DNA of 64,000 bases. Source: Clostridium sp. OS1-26 (GTDB lineage Bacteria; Bacillota; Clostridia; Clostridiales; Clostridiaceae). The notes under the pieces are model-generated. The model had not been told where the DNA came from and ran no database searches. It saw only the letters and a list, made by a program, of their open reading frames with translations. The stretch spans positions 3,286,001-3,350,000 of the forward strand of contig NZ_CP133264.1 of assembly GCF_030915445.1 (NCBI RefSeq), written 5' to 3'. The position numbers and the translations under genes are program-made. This document shows positions 54,223-63,504 of the stretch, piece after piece. Numbering within the stretch: position 1 is the first letter of the stretch; each line of letters opens with the position of its first letter.

Positions 54223-55275
54223 ATGGAAAGAATGGATCAAGACTTGGCTTTTATGCTGCAGTATGAAAATGTAGCTTGGTATGAAAATGGTACGGTAAGG
54301 ATTTTAGATAGAAGAATTTATCCAAGAGAAATTAAATTTGTTGTTTGTAATACCTATAAAGAGGTAGCAAAGGCAATTAAAGATATGGTAACTCAGAGTG
54401 CAGGTCCTTATACCGCTGCAGGTATGGGTATGGCACTTGCAGCCTTTGAGGTAAGAGAAAAGAATGAGGCTGCACAGCTAGAATTTCTTGAAAAGGCAGC
54501 CTATGATATTTCTCATGCTAGACCTACTACGGCAAATCGTATGAGCATTGTAACAAAAGGCTGTTTAGAGGCTGCTAAAAAAGCTTTATCAGAAGGCAAA
54601 GATGCCTCAGAGGCTATTTTTAATACAACCATAGACTCTTTAAACAGACGTTACTCTACCATGGAGATGGTAGGAGAATATCTTGCTGATATGTTCCCTA
54701 AGAATGGAAGCATTATGACTCAATGTTTTGGAGAGACAATCATAGGGATGATGCTGAGGGCAGCAAGAAAACGAAATAATCAAATAAAAATTTACTGTGC
54801 AGAGACGAGGCCTTATTTGCAGGGAGCTAGATTAACTGCTAGCTGTTGTAGCGGAATGGGTTTTGACACAACAGTCATAACTGATAATATGGTTGCATAT
54901 ACTATGCAGCATAAAAATATAGACCTATTTACTTCTGCTGCAGATACCATAGCTAAAGATGGTCATATTGCAAATAAAATTGGAACCTTCCAAATTGCTA
55001 TTTTAGCAAAGCACTTTGGAATACCTTATTTTGTAACAGGAATTCCAGATGCGGATAAAGAAAAAGGTTCTGACATTGTAATAGAGGAAAGAGATCCTAA
55101 GGAAGTACTATCCTATGGTGGTATGAAAAACACATTAGATGAAGTTAAGGGTATATATCCTTCATTTGATATTACACCACCTCACTTAATTAGTGGTATT
55201 GTAACGGATAAAGGAATCTTTTCAAGTTATGATTTAAAAAGATACTTCGAAACGAAAACTGAGAAGTTTTACTAG
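54223..55275 (+). CDS. mtnA: S-methyl-5-thioribose-1-phosphate isomerase family protein (MtnA-like)
   Basis: 350 aa, eIF2B-alpha-type isomerase converting the aldose-1-phosphate to the ketose-1-phosphate. SAGPYTAAGMGMALAA, ISHARPTTANRMS and CAETRPYLQGARLTA are conserved. The catalytic Cys is in MTQCFGETI (about residue 168) and the catalytic Asp in ITDNMVAYTM. The residues after the Cys differ from the HCN(A/T)G of standard MtnA, so this is a diverged member, in keeping with a 5-deoxyribose-type substrate. It completes kinase-isomerase-aldolase in one operon. Confidence 0.88.
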   Translation: MERMDQDLAFMLQYENVAWYENGTVRILDRRIYPREIKFVVCNTYKEVAKAIKDMVTQSAGPYTAAGMGMALAAFEVREKNEAAQLEFLEKAAYDISHARPTTANRMSIVTKGCLEAAKKALSEGKDASEAIFNTTIDSLNRRYSTMEMVGEYLADMFPKNGSIMTQCFGETIIGMMLRAARKRNNQIKIYCAETRPYLQGARLTASCCSGMGFDTTVITDNMVAYTMQHKNIDLFTSAADTIAKDGHIANKIGTFQIAILAKHFGIPYFVTGIPDADKEKGSDIVIEERDPKEVLSYGGMKNTLDEVKGIYPSFDITPPHLISGIVTDKGIFSSYDLKRYFETKTEKFY

Positions 55276-55296
55276 GATATATAATTTATATTTCAG

Positions 55297-55330
55297 ACTG
55301 CTGACAAGCGTATTTTGTCAGTAGTTTTTT
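55297..55330 (+). terminator. Terminator of the deoxyribose/methylthioribose operon
   Basis: ACTGCTGACAA (55297-55307) pairs with TTGTCAGTAGT (55314-55324, one mismatch), then TTTTTT. Confidence 0.8.
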
Positions 55331-55508
55331 GCGCAACAGAGTTGAACATTTATATATTTAAATCTTAGACACAGAGCAAGAATTTAAAAAATACAACGTA
55401 AAATATGGAAAAATGGAAAAAGCAGAGATATAATGTATATAAATGTTAATGAATTAAATAAGAATTCCTTTTATTTAAATAGTTTTATGGGAAATGAGAG
55501 GGTTAATT

Positions 55509-57143
55509 ATGGACTTAAAAAATGATTTTTTAATAAATGAACTGCAGAGGGTTGGGAAACTTGGAGTTTTCATATATGATATAAAAAAAGATATATGGAC
55601 GAGTTCAGAGGAACTTGACAAATTAGCTGAGATTAGTGATAACCACGTGAAGAATAATGAAGGATGGTTAGATACTGTTCACCCAAGTCAGAGAGCAGAA
55701 ATGGAGTCATATGCCAATGAAATAACTAAAACGGGCAAAGATTTTTATAAAGAGTATAGGTTAGCGTGTCAAAATGATGTAATTGAAAAATGGGTAGTAG
55801 CAAAAGGAAAAGTATTTTTTGATGAGCACGGTATGCCAGAAAAATTAGCGGGCACTATTCAAGATATTAGTGAACTTAAGAAAAGCGAAGAAAGATATAA
55901 AAAACTTTATGAGCAATTTCAGCAAAAACAAACCTTTTTAGTATCCCTTACTAATTTAATTCCGGACCTGATTTTCTATAAGGACGTTAATAGTGCATAC
56001 TTAGGCTGTAATAAGGCTTTTGAAGCCTTTGTAGGAATTGAGGAAAAAGATATTATTGGGAAAACTGATTTTGATATTATGGATAAAGAAGCGGCAGAAT
56101 ATTTTAGAACAATGGATTTAAGAACGATGAAGCAAGGAATACACCTTAGAAAAGAAGAATGGATTAAGTATCCTAATGGTAAACGTGTTCTGGTAGATAC
56201 AATAAAAACACCTTATTATGATGCCCAAGGCAAAATTTTAGGGCTTATAGGGGTGAGCAGGGATATTACGGAAAGAAGTAAAAAGGAAGAATTACAAAAA
56301 AGTATAGAAGAGGAAAGAAGAAGGCTAAATGAATTAGAAGAGACGGATAGAATTAAAACGGAATTTTTTACGAATATTTCCCATGAATTAAGAACACCAA
56401 TAAATGTTATTTTTTCAGCACTACAGATGGAAGAGTTTATGCTGAAAGAGTATTCAAATAAGAATGTTTCTATAGATAAATTTAAATATATTAAGATGAT
56501 GAAACAAAATTGTTATCGCCTTTTAAGATTGATTAACAATTTAATTGATATAACAAAGATAGATAATGGTTATTTTAATATAAATAAACGCAATAATGAT
56601 ATTGTAAATTTAACTGAAAGTGTTACTTTGTCTGTAGCGGATTATATTGAAAACAAAGGTATTTCTATTACATTTGATACTGATATTGAGGAAAAAATTA
56701 TTGCCTATGATTCAGAAAAGATGGAGAGAATTATCCTCAATTTATTATCAAATGCGGTAAAGTTTACTCCACGAGATGGCAGCATAATCGTTAAAATAGA
56801 AGATAATATTAGTGATATATGTATAAGAGTAAAAGATACTGGGAGAGGTATACCAAATAACAAACTGAATTCTATATTTGAACGTTTTGTACAAGTTGAC
56901 AAGTCTCTTACAAGGAATCATGAAGGAAGTGGAATAGGGCTCTCAATTGTTAAATCATTAGTTGAGTTACATGGTGGAAAAATATCTGTAAAAAGCAAAG
57001 AAGGACAAGGAACTGAGTTTATTATATATATCCCATGTAAATTAGTTGAAAATGAAGCTTATGATGAAAGTGCCTGTGATTCTCAAGCAGATAAAAGTTA
57101 CATTGAAAAAATCAATATAGAATTTTCAGATATATATAATTAA
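55509..57143 (+). CDS. PAS-domain sensor histidine kinase (soluble)
   Basis: About 544 aa with no membrane segment. PAS 1 (about 15-130, ending GTIQDISELKKSEERY) is followed by PAS 2 (about 150-265, ending GLIGVSRDITERSKKEE), a coiled coil (EEERRRLNELEETDRIK), then HisKA with FFTNISHELRTPINVIFSALQ. The HATPase domain has N box RIILNLLSNAVKFTP, G1 DTGRGIPNNKL and G2 EGSGIGLSIVKSLVELHGG. ATG 55509 follows GAGAGGG. No response regulator is adjacent, so it is an orphan kinase, possibly in a phosphorelay such as sporulation control. Confidence 0.9.
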   Translation: MDLKNDFLINELQRVGKLGVFIYDIKKDIWTSSEELDKLAEISDNHVKNNEGWLDTVHPSQRAEMESYANEITKTGKDFYKEYRLACQNDVIEKWVVAKGKVFFDEHGMPEKLAGTIQDISELKKSEERYKKLYEQFQQKQTFLVSLTNLIPDLIFYKDVNSAYLGCNKAFEAFVGIEEKDIIGKTDFDIMDKEAAEYFRTMDLRTMKQGIHLRKEEWIKYPNGKRVLVDTIKTPYYDAQGKILGLIGVSRDITERSKKEELQKSIEEERRRLNELEETDRIKTEFFTNISHELRTPINVIFSALQMEEFMLKEYSNKNVSIDKFKYIKMMKQNCYRLLRLINNLIDITKIDNGYFNINKRNNDIVNLTESVTLSVADYIENKGISITFDTDIEEKIIAYDSEKMERIILNLLSNAVKFTPRDGSIIVKIEDNISDICIRVKDTGRGIPNNKLNSIFERFVQVDKSLTRNHEGSGIGLSIVKSLVELHGGKISVKSKEGQGTEFIIYIPCKLVENEAYDESACDSQADKSYIEKINIEFSDIYN

Positions 57144-57153
57144 AAATAGTAAG

Positions 57154-57207
57154 AAGTAGGCAAATAGATATAACAAGATTAAAAAGGTGTCTATTTGCCT
57201 ACTTTTT
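57154..57207. terminator. Strong terminator between convergent genes
   Basis: AAGTAGGCAAATAGA (57154-57168) is perfectly complementary to TCTATTTGCCTACTT (57190-57204), then TTT. The right arm overlaps the end of the MerR gene. Confidence 0.85.
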
Positions 57208-58009
57208 GCTAACTATTGCTTGAATTTCATAGATCCATTTAAACATTCCCGTAAAAATAACCGATTGAACAATATATTGAACATCTATATCATAATTATC
57301 TTTGCAATAATGAATGATATTTTGGATGGTAGAATCTCTCTGCTGTTCGGAGCAATATGAGCAAATATATGTTCCTTTTGGAAGAAAGGTTATACAATTT
57401 GAGTTTTTGGGACAATCCTTACATTCAGCAAAAAAAGTGGACTGACTACATGAGGAATTCATTGTTGTGAGGATGCTTACTTTATTGTCAAAAACAAAAT
57501 CGTCTATCGAATCTCTCCCAATCTGCTCATACAGGATATCGAACATCTTATTAAAGTTTTCGATGCTTGCCTTTTCAAGAGAATTAATTTTAACGATTGC
57601 ACGTTCTTCTAAATTCTTTTTGGTAAAAATTATCTTTGATAAATCTACATTGTGCAAAGATGGTTGTCTCAAAAATTCCATTTTTAATCTATTAATATGT
57701 TGCTTGGTACTTTTAAGCCTATCTATCTCCTTGTCTATCTCCAGTTCTTTTTCTTGTAAAAAACCTACTATATATTCGAAGTTATCATTCTCAAAAACTT
57801 TTTTTATGCTTTCAAGAGACATATTCTTTTGCTTACAAAAATTAATTACATTTAAATAAACCAGCTCATTATCCTGAATAGTACCGGTATCCAGAATGTT
57901 CATCTATCTTAGCAGGTTTTAAAAGTCCAATTTTATCATAATAGTGTAGTGTAGCAATGGTGGTTCTTGCTAATTTTGAGGTTTCACCTGCAGAATATAA
58001 TTTTTTCAT
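57199..58009 (-). CDS. MerR-family transcriptional regulator, frame broken near 57874
   Basis: About 270 aa once joined. The N-terminal HTH (from ATG 58009) reads MKKLYSAGETSKLARTTIATLHYYDKIGLLKPAKIDEHSGYRYYS. The frame then shifts by +1 (one base gained or two lost near TCAGGAT) and continues DNELVYLNVINFCKQKNMSLESIKKVFEN, a coiled coil, and a Cys-containing effector domain (CKDCPKNSNC, GTYICSYCSEQQ). It is divergent from a MATE exporter whose promoter has the 19-bp spacer typical of MerR control. It is likely a BmrR-like drug sensor. Confidence 0.85.
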
Positions 58010-58026
58010 TTTTATATAATCTCCTA

Positions 58027-58057
58027 TTGACCCTCATGTTACATGATGGTTTATATT
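58027..58057 (+). promoter_or_regulatory. MerR-type promoter of the MATE gene
   Basis: -35 TTGACC (58027-58032), a 19-bp spacer, -10 TATATT (58052-58057). The spacer holds the dyad CATGTTACATG. A 19-bp spacer is the hallmark of MerR-activated promoters. A second dyad, GGTAT...ATACC (58059-58077), lies at the expected transcription start. Confidence 0.7.
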
Positions 58058-58196
58058 TGGTATTGTACCATGATACCTATATAGAAAACAATAGAAAGCT
58101 GTGTAGAGGAGGGATACTTAAGTTCTTAAGCAAGTGGTACTAAGGCTGAGTTTATATTTGAAGACTTAAGATTCTGAAAGTACTGGAGGAAAAGGA

Positions 58197-59531
58197 ATGA
58201 AAAAAAAGGATTTAAATCTTCTGGAGGATAAAATACCAAAATTATTTATGGAATATGCGCTTCCAGGTATAATTGCTTCATTAGCGATGTGTTTATACGG
58301 CATTATTAATGGCATCATCTTGGGAAGAGTTGTAGGGGCAAATTCGTTAGCAGCAGTAAATATGGCTTCTCCTATTTTTAATATTATTTCATGTATGGTA
58401 ATTTTAGTTGCAATTGGCGGAAACACACTAACAGCAATTAGTTTAGGTGAAGGAGATACTAAAAAAGCTAATAATTATTTTAATAATGCATTTTTTACTT
58501 TACTTGCTATATCAATTGTAATTTTTGTGATCATAGTATTTTTCCCACAATCACTTGCAAAAATAATTGGTGCAAATGAGGCGATATTCTCTTTAGTTGT
58601 AACCTATATCAGAGCTTTTGGATTATTTGTAATTCCAATTACACTAAATATTTTTCTAGGGATTTCTTTGCAATCTATTGGCAAGCCACAGCTTTATATG
58701 ACAGGAAATCTATTATCAGTTATTTTAAATATTATTTTAGATTTAACTTTCATTTGTGCTTTCCATATGGGCATCCTTGGAGCGGCATTAGCATCCGGTA
58801 TCAGTGCAACAGTAGTCTTTGTGCTATTTTTCTCTAAATTTATTGATAAAAAGGGAATTTTAAAAGTAGGCAAATTTAAAACTGATTTTAAATCAATTTT
58901 CTCTATGGCATACAACGGTTCATCACAAGCAATCACACAATTTAGCGCAGGATTTTCTGCACTTATTTTTAATTATCTTCTTATAAAAAGATTTGGCGAA
59001 ATAGGTGTATCAGCTTTTGCAGTTGTGCAATATATTTCTTTACTTATTAATGCAGTGATAATGGGAATGTCGCGAGGACTTGGATCTGTTATAAGTATTA
59101 ATTTTGGAGCAAAGCAGTATAACAGAATTAAACAATTAATTTCTTTAGCTTCTCAAATTGCAACTATTGTTGGAATTGTATGTGTAGCAATCTTACTTAT
59201 ATTTAAAGTACCACTTATTTCTTTATTTATTAAAAATAACTTAGAAGTAGCAAATACATCAAAAGAAATTATTACATTCTATAGTTATAACTTTATATTT
59301 ATGGGTATAAACGTAATTATTGATTCTTTCTACACCGCAGTAAACAGCCCTAAAACATCAGTTTTGCTAGCAATTTTACGATGTGTTTTGCTTATTGGAA
59401 GTTTCTTTGTTTTACCGCTGGCAATTGGTAATATAGGCTTATGGCTATCTTTCGTAGTTGCAGAAATTCTATGTTTAGCCGTAAGTTATGTGTGCTTAAA
59501 AAGAACTATATCCAAATGGAATAATAAATAA
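58197..59531 (+). CDS. MATE-family multidrug efflux transporter
   Basis: 444 aa, twelve predicted helices in two related halves. It starts LLEDKIPKLFMEYALPGIIASLAMCLYGIINGIILGRVVG; the second half has AYNGSSQAITQFSAGFSALIFNYLLIKRFG and GMSRGLGSVISINFGA, typical of MATE proteins (DinF/MepA-like). It is a cation-coupled drug exporter. ATG 58197 follows GGAGGAAAAGG. The MerR regulator on the other strand should activate it on drug binding. Confidence 0.92.
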   Translation: MKKKDLNLLEDKIPKLFMEYALPGIIASLAMCLYGIINGIILGRVVGANSLAAVNMASPIFNIISCMVILVAIGGNTLTAISLGEGDTKKANNYFNNAFFTLLAISIVIFVIIVFFPQSLAKIIGANEAIFSLVVTYIRAFGLFVIPITLNIFLGISLQSIGKPQLYMTGNLLSVILNIILDLTFICAFHMGILGAALASGISATVVFVLFFSKFIDKKGILKVGKFKTDFKSIFSMAYNGSSQAITQFSAGFSALIFNYLLIKRFGEIGVSAFAVVQYISLLINAVIMGMSRGLGSVISINFGAKQYNRIKQLISLASQIATIVGIVCVAILLIFKVPLISLFIKNNLEVANTSKEIITFYSYNFIFMGINVIIDSFYTAVNSPKTSVLLAILRCVLLIGSFFVLPLAIGNIGLWLSFVVAEILCLAVSYVCLKRTISKWNNK

Positions 59532-59727
59532 ATCCCTGTCCATGCGGTATGGATTGAAAAATATATGGATTATGTGAAATCTAGAAGTTACAGTAGACTA
59601 TATTGTTTGAATTGTTATTTTTCACTATAAAAATAACTTATAGACGTAGATTCAATAATAAGAAACATTAATTAGACTGTAATTATTTAAAGTGCTACAA
59701 TTGTTTGAGGATTATCAACAAAATAAT

Positions 59728-59766
59728 ACACATATAGAGCCCAAAGGAACTATATGTGTTTTTGTA
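59728..59766 (+). terminator. Terminator upstream of CobW operon
   Basis: ACACATATAG (59728-59737) pairs with CTATATGTGT (59750-59759), then TTTTTG. It ends the MATE transcript. The rest of 59532-59840 shows nothing else. Confidence 0.8.
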
Positions 59767-59840
59767 TACCAATATTAATATGAAATTATTAGTTCTTTAA
59801 CATGCAAATAAAAAGATTTTAGTTCCAAAGGAGGTTTACA

Positions 59841-60803
59841 TTGAGTATTAACGTAAATATAATTTCTGGATTTTTAGGAGCTGGGAAGACTACATTCTTA
59901 AAAAAAGTTATTCCGAATATGGAAGGTAAAATCGCTTTAATTGAAAATGAATTTGGTGATATTGGAATTGATGGAGACCTAATTAATGACAAGCTTCCTA
60001 TTAGAGAAATTTATGCTGGATGTATTTGTTGTAGTCTGGTGCAGGATTTTAAAAAAAGCATAGAAGAGCTAGTCCAAGAATATAGGCCCGACCATATATT
60101 GATAGAGCCATCTGGTGTAGGAAGTTTATCAGATATTGTAAAGGTTTGCAAGAAGATTTCTGAAAACTCCCAGCTTGATATAAGAATAAATCACCTAATA
60201 ACTATTGTAGATGTGAGCGCATTTGACGATTACCTGGAGAACTTCGGTAAATTTTATTTAGATCAAATTCAGAATGCTCATATCATTTTTTTAAGCCATC
60301 TTGACGAAGTAGATGAAAAAGAAGTTGAAAAAGTAATTTCCAAAATAAAATCAAATAATGAAAAAGCATTTATCCTTAAGGATGAGTGGTATTCCTATGA
60401 TGGCGAAAAAATAGTTGAAATATTAAATACAATTGAAAGCTGTGAAATTGATTTAAAAGAAAAAAATTCATTAATGCCAGCCGGTAAAGTATTCAGTACT
60501 TTGTCTATTGCTAATCCAAGAATTTTTTCAGAAAAAGAGCTTGATAAAATCCTAGCTTCTTTAAAGGACAAGGAGTATGGTTTTATTCTAAGAGCTAAAG
60601 GAATCTTAGAACTTGATACAAAGCAATTTGTTTACTTTGATTTTACTCCACATCATTATCACTGGGAGTATACAGAAGAGTGTAAAGGAACAAAGATAGC
60701 TGTTATTGGCAGTGACTTGAAAAAACAAAAAATATTGCAATGTTTCACTAAGCAGACATCAAAAATCTTAAGCAGATATTCGAAACCAACGCTTTTAAAA
60801 TGA
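59841..60803 (+). CDS. CobW/COG0523-family GTPase
   Basis: 320 aa. GTPase motifs: Walker A GFLGAGKTT, then ENEFGDIGIDGDLI, metal-binding CICCSLV (CxCC), Walker B-like DHILIEPSG, and specificity motif SHLDEVD. A CobW_C domain (about 210-320) is present with HHYHWEYTEE. TTG start 59841 after AAAGGAGG. COG0523 proteins deliver metals. Leading an operon of corrinoid and zinc-dependent methyltransferases, it may load cobalt/cobalamin or zinc; this is inferred from context. Confidence 0.9.
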   Translation: MSINVNIISGFLGAGKTTFLKKVIPNMEGKIALIENEFGDIGIDGDLINDKLPIREIYAGCICCSLVQDFKKSIEELVQEYRPDHILIEPSGVGSLSDIVKVCKKISENSQLDIRINHLITIVDVSAFDDYLENFGKFYLDQIQNAHIIFLSHLDEVDEKEVEKVISKIKSNNEKAFILKDEWYSYDGEKIVEILNTIESCEIDLKEKNSLMPAGKVFSTLSIANPRIFSEKELDKILASLKDKEYGFILRAKGILELDTKQFVYFDFTPHHYHWEYTEECKGTKIAVIGSDLKKQKILQCFTKQTSKILSRYSKPTLLK

Positions 60804-60830
60804 TCGATATTAAATAAGGAGGGAATCAGC

Positions 60831-61700
60831 ATGAGTAAAATTATTGACTTTAAGTGTACATATGATAATTCTGTAGGGATTAGTAAAGAAGTCACACAAA
60901 AATTGGACTTGCAGTTTCCAGAAGCCTATAAAAATTGGAGCAGTATGGCTATACTAGCGGAAGAACTAAAAAAACATGACAATGCAAATTTTTGCGGATT
61001 ACCATTTTGTCATACCGTAGAAGGGGAAGCAATGGGAGGAAGCATTAATTTCGGAGATGAAAATATAGGCCCGAGGGCGAAGGATTATATTTGTACAACT
61101 GCACAAGAGATATTAAACTTACCTGAAATCGACTACTCTAAAGGGCGTATATCAGAAGTTTTAAAAGCTTGTAAATATTTAAGAGATAAAGGAAAAAATG
61201 TGCTCTTATATATTTCAGGTCCTTTTACGATTATGAATGTTTTAATTGATCCACGCCATATTTTTAAGATCTTTAGAAAAGATCCAGATACCATGAAAGC
61301 CATTTTCGATAAATTCCAAAATGAAATATTACGTTTTGTGGAAGAAGCTCAAAAAGTAGGAGTCAACATGATTAGTTACGCTGATTCCTCTGGAGGATTA
61401 AATATTTTAGGACCTAAATTTGCTGAACAAACGGTAGAAATGTTTACTTATCCATTACTGAAAAAGATTGAAGAGATGATTAATAATGAAACAATTGTAC
61501 TGCTTTGTCCTAAGACTACTTTTGCATTACTAGGAACAGACAAAGCTGCATGGAAAGATGTTAACCTTGGAGAGCCTATAAAATATTCTGAGGCTTGTGT
61601 AAAAGTGATGGGACAAGCAAAATTTGTTGGACAAATGTGCATTAAAGATAAAGAATTTGAGTTAAAAAATGGAATAATCAAAACAATTGCTTTGCTTTAA
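60831..61700 (+). CDS. Uroporphyrinogen decarboxylase-family protein (methyltransferase-like), short
   Basis: 289 aa, shorter than the ~340 of MtaA/MtbA. The UroD fold is supported by LPFCHTVEGEAMGG, LLYISGPFTIMNVLIDPRHIF and ADSSGGLNILGPKFAEQTVEMFTYPLL. At the place where MtaA-type enzymes have HxCG, this protein has LLCPKT, so one zinc ligand is missing. A later Cys (VGQMC) remains. Activity may differ, or it may be an activation subunit. It is the second gene of the CobW operon; ribosome site AAGGAGGG. Confidence 0.82.
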   Translation: MSKIIDFKCTYDNSVGISKEVTQKLDLQFPEAYKNWSSMAILAEELKKHDNANFCGLPFCHTVEGEAMGGSINFGDENIGPRAKDYICTTAQEILNLPEIDYSKGRISEVLKACKYLRDKGKNVLLYISGPFTIMNVLIDPRHIFKIFRKDPDTMKAIFDKFQNEILRFVEEAQKVGVNMISYADSSGGLNILGPKFAEQTVEMFTYPLLKKIEEMINNETIVLLCPKTTFALLGTDKAAWKDVNLGEPIKYSEACVKVMGQAKFVGQMCIKDKEFELKNGIIKTIALL

Positions 61701-61741
61701 TTATTAATATGAAAATTAATTTAGAATAGGGAGGACATTAT

Positions 61742-62812
61742 ATGCACAAGTATGATCAAATGACCCCAAATGAAAGATTAGCCGCATTTATGACAGGAAA
61801 ACCTATGGACAGAATTTTAGCTATGCCAGTTGTTTGCTCCATGTCTGGACTAGCTCTAGGAATGACTCACAAGGAAAAAAGAAGCAGCGCTTTGAATGAA
61901 GCAAGAGCACAGATTGCTTGTTATGAAAGATTTGGCAATGATTTAACTATTGTTGAATATGGATTACATGGTGTAGGTGCAGCTCTAGGAAGTCAAATGA
62001 GTGACCCAGAGGACTCAGTACCAGCAATCATGAAATATGCTTTAGACGATTTAAATAATGTTGATCAACTAGATATGTCAAAACTAGAATTAAAAAATGA
62101 TAAAGCATTCCAGCTACATCTAGAAGCTGCACGTATCATAATGGATGAGATAGGAAATGAAGTTTCGACTGGGGTTTTAATATCTGGACCTTTTACCGCT
62201 GCAGCAAGTATCTATAAAACAGAAAACTTACTCAGAGCAACTAGAAAAAATCCAGAAAAGTTACATCAACTAATTAAATTCTGCAATGATGCATTAAAAA
62301 TGATTTGCAGAGAGTTTATAAAAGCAGGTGTTCTTATTTTACTATGTGATCCTATTGCATCAGGAACAATTCTTAATAAAAAGCAATATCAAGAGTTCGT
62401 TCTACCATATACAATAGAGTTGATGAAAGATATTCATGATGCAAAGGGTATGGTTTGTTATCACATTTGTGGAGACACGACAGCAATTATAGGGGACATG
62501 GTAAAGTCAGGTTGCGATATGATGAGTATTGATAATAGGGTAGACTTGGCATATACAAAAGAAGTAGTAGGAGATAAGGTTCCTATCCTTGGCAATGTAG
62601 ATCCAGTAGAGGTGTTAATTTTAGGAAGTACTAATGATGTGGATTTAGCAGTAAAAAATTGTATACAAAAGGCTTATGACAGTCCTTGTGGATATATTCT
62701 GGCATCAGGATGTGATCTTTCAGGAGCTGTTCCTCTAGAAAATATTGATCAATTTATGGCTTCTGCTAGAAAATATGGAAAGTGGCCATTAGATCCAAAA
62801 AATTTTAAGTAA
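61742..62812 (+). CDS. Uroporphyrinogen decarboxylase-family corrinoid methyltransferase (MtaA/CmuA/MtvB group)
   Basis: 356 aa. MTPNERLAAFMTGKPMDRILAMPVV is the typical start. The zinc site is visible as CYHICGDT (HxC) with the distal Cys in ASGCDLSGAVP, and NVDPVEVL is the conserved loop. Such enzymes move a methyl group between a substrate or coenzyme and a corrinoid protein. The corrinoid protein gene follows 20 bp later, so this is the probable methyl donor- or acceptor-side enzyme. The methylated substrate (methoxy-aromatic, methylamine or other) is unknown. Confidence 0.88.
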   Translation: MHKYDQMTPNERLAAFMTGKPMDRILAMPVVCSMSGLALGMTHKEKRSSALNEARAQIACYERFGNDLTIVEYGLHGVGAALGSQMSDPEDSVPAIMKYALDDLNNVDQLDMSKLELKNDKAFQLHLEAARIIMDEIGNEVSTGVLISGPFTAAASIYKTENLLRATRKNPEKLHQLIKFCNDALKMICREFIKAGVLILLCDPIASGTILNKKQYQEFVLPYTIELMKDIHDAKGMVCYHICGDTTAIIGDMVKSGCDMMSIDNRVDLAYTKEVVGDKVPILGNVDPVEVLILGSTNDVDLAVKNCIQKAYDSPCGYILASGCDLSGAVPLENIDQFMASARKYGKWPLDPKNFK

Positions 62813-62832
62813 TAAAAATGGAGGGAAAAACA

Positions 62833-63489
62833 ATGACAGTATCAAAAGAAGAATTATTAAAAAGACTATCTGATGGTGTAGTGGATATGGAAGAAGATGA
62901 TGTAATTGAAGCTGCTAATGAATATGTACAATTAGGATATCCAATACTTGATGGTATCATGGAAGGTCTTGTAAATGGTATGAACCGTGCAAGTCAATTA
63001 TATGAAGATGAAGAATACTTTGTTACAGATATATTATTATGTTCAGATGCAATGTATGAGGGTTTAGCAATTTTAAGACCTCATCTTCCTTCAGATGAAG
63101 TAGAAAGAGAAAAACCAAAAGGAGTAATCGGGGTTGTAGAAGGAGATACCCATGATATAGGGAAAAATCTAGTAAAAATCATGCTAGAGACAGCTGGATT
63201 TGAAATGATTGATTTAGGTAGAGATGTTCCACTTCAGAATTTTGTAGATAAGGCTAAGGAAGTTAATGCTGCATTTGTATGCATGTCAACATTGATGACA
63301 ACAACAATGGGTGGAATGAAGACTGTTGTAGAATTATTGAAAGAAGCTGGCATAAGAGAAAATGTTAAGGTAGTTATAGGAGGAGGTCCGATTTCAAAGA
63401 AATTCTCCGATATAATTGGCGCAGATGGATATTCTCCTAATGCAACTGAGGCAGTTAAATTAGTAAAAAGATTACTTGATGTAGCGTAG
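62833..63489 (+). CDS. Corrinoid (B12-binding) methyltransferase protein (MtaC/MtbC/MttC-like)
   Basis: About 218 aa. The N-terminal helical cap is VSKEELLKRLSDGVVDMEEDDVIEAANEYV...GIMEGLVNGMNRASQLYEDEEYFVTDILLCSDAMYEGLAIL. The Rossmann B12 domain has GVVEGDTHDIGKNLVKIMLETAGFEMIDLGRDVP, where the His of DTHDIG is the lower cobalt ligand, then STLMTTTMGGM and VVIGGGPIS. The ATG at 62833 is preferred because GGAGGG lies 6 bp upstream. It shuttles methyl groups between the UroD-type methyltransferases on either side. Confidence 0.93.
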   Translation: MTVSKEELLKRLSDGVVDMEEDDVIEAANEYVQLGYPILDGIMEGLVNGMNRASQLYEDEEYFVTDILLCSDAMYEGLAILRPHLPSDEVEREKPKGVIGVVEGDTHDIGKNLVKIMLETAGFEMIDLGRDVPLQNFVDKAKEVNAAFVCMSTLMTTTMGGMKTVVELLKEAGIRENVKVVIGGGPISKKFSDIIGADGYSPNATEAVKLVKRLLDVA

Positions 63490-63504
63490 AAAGAGGTGAG
63501 GACT

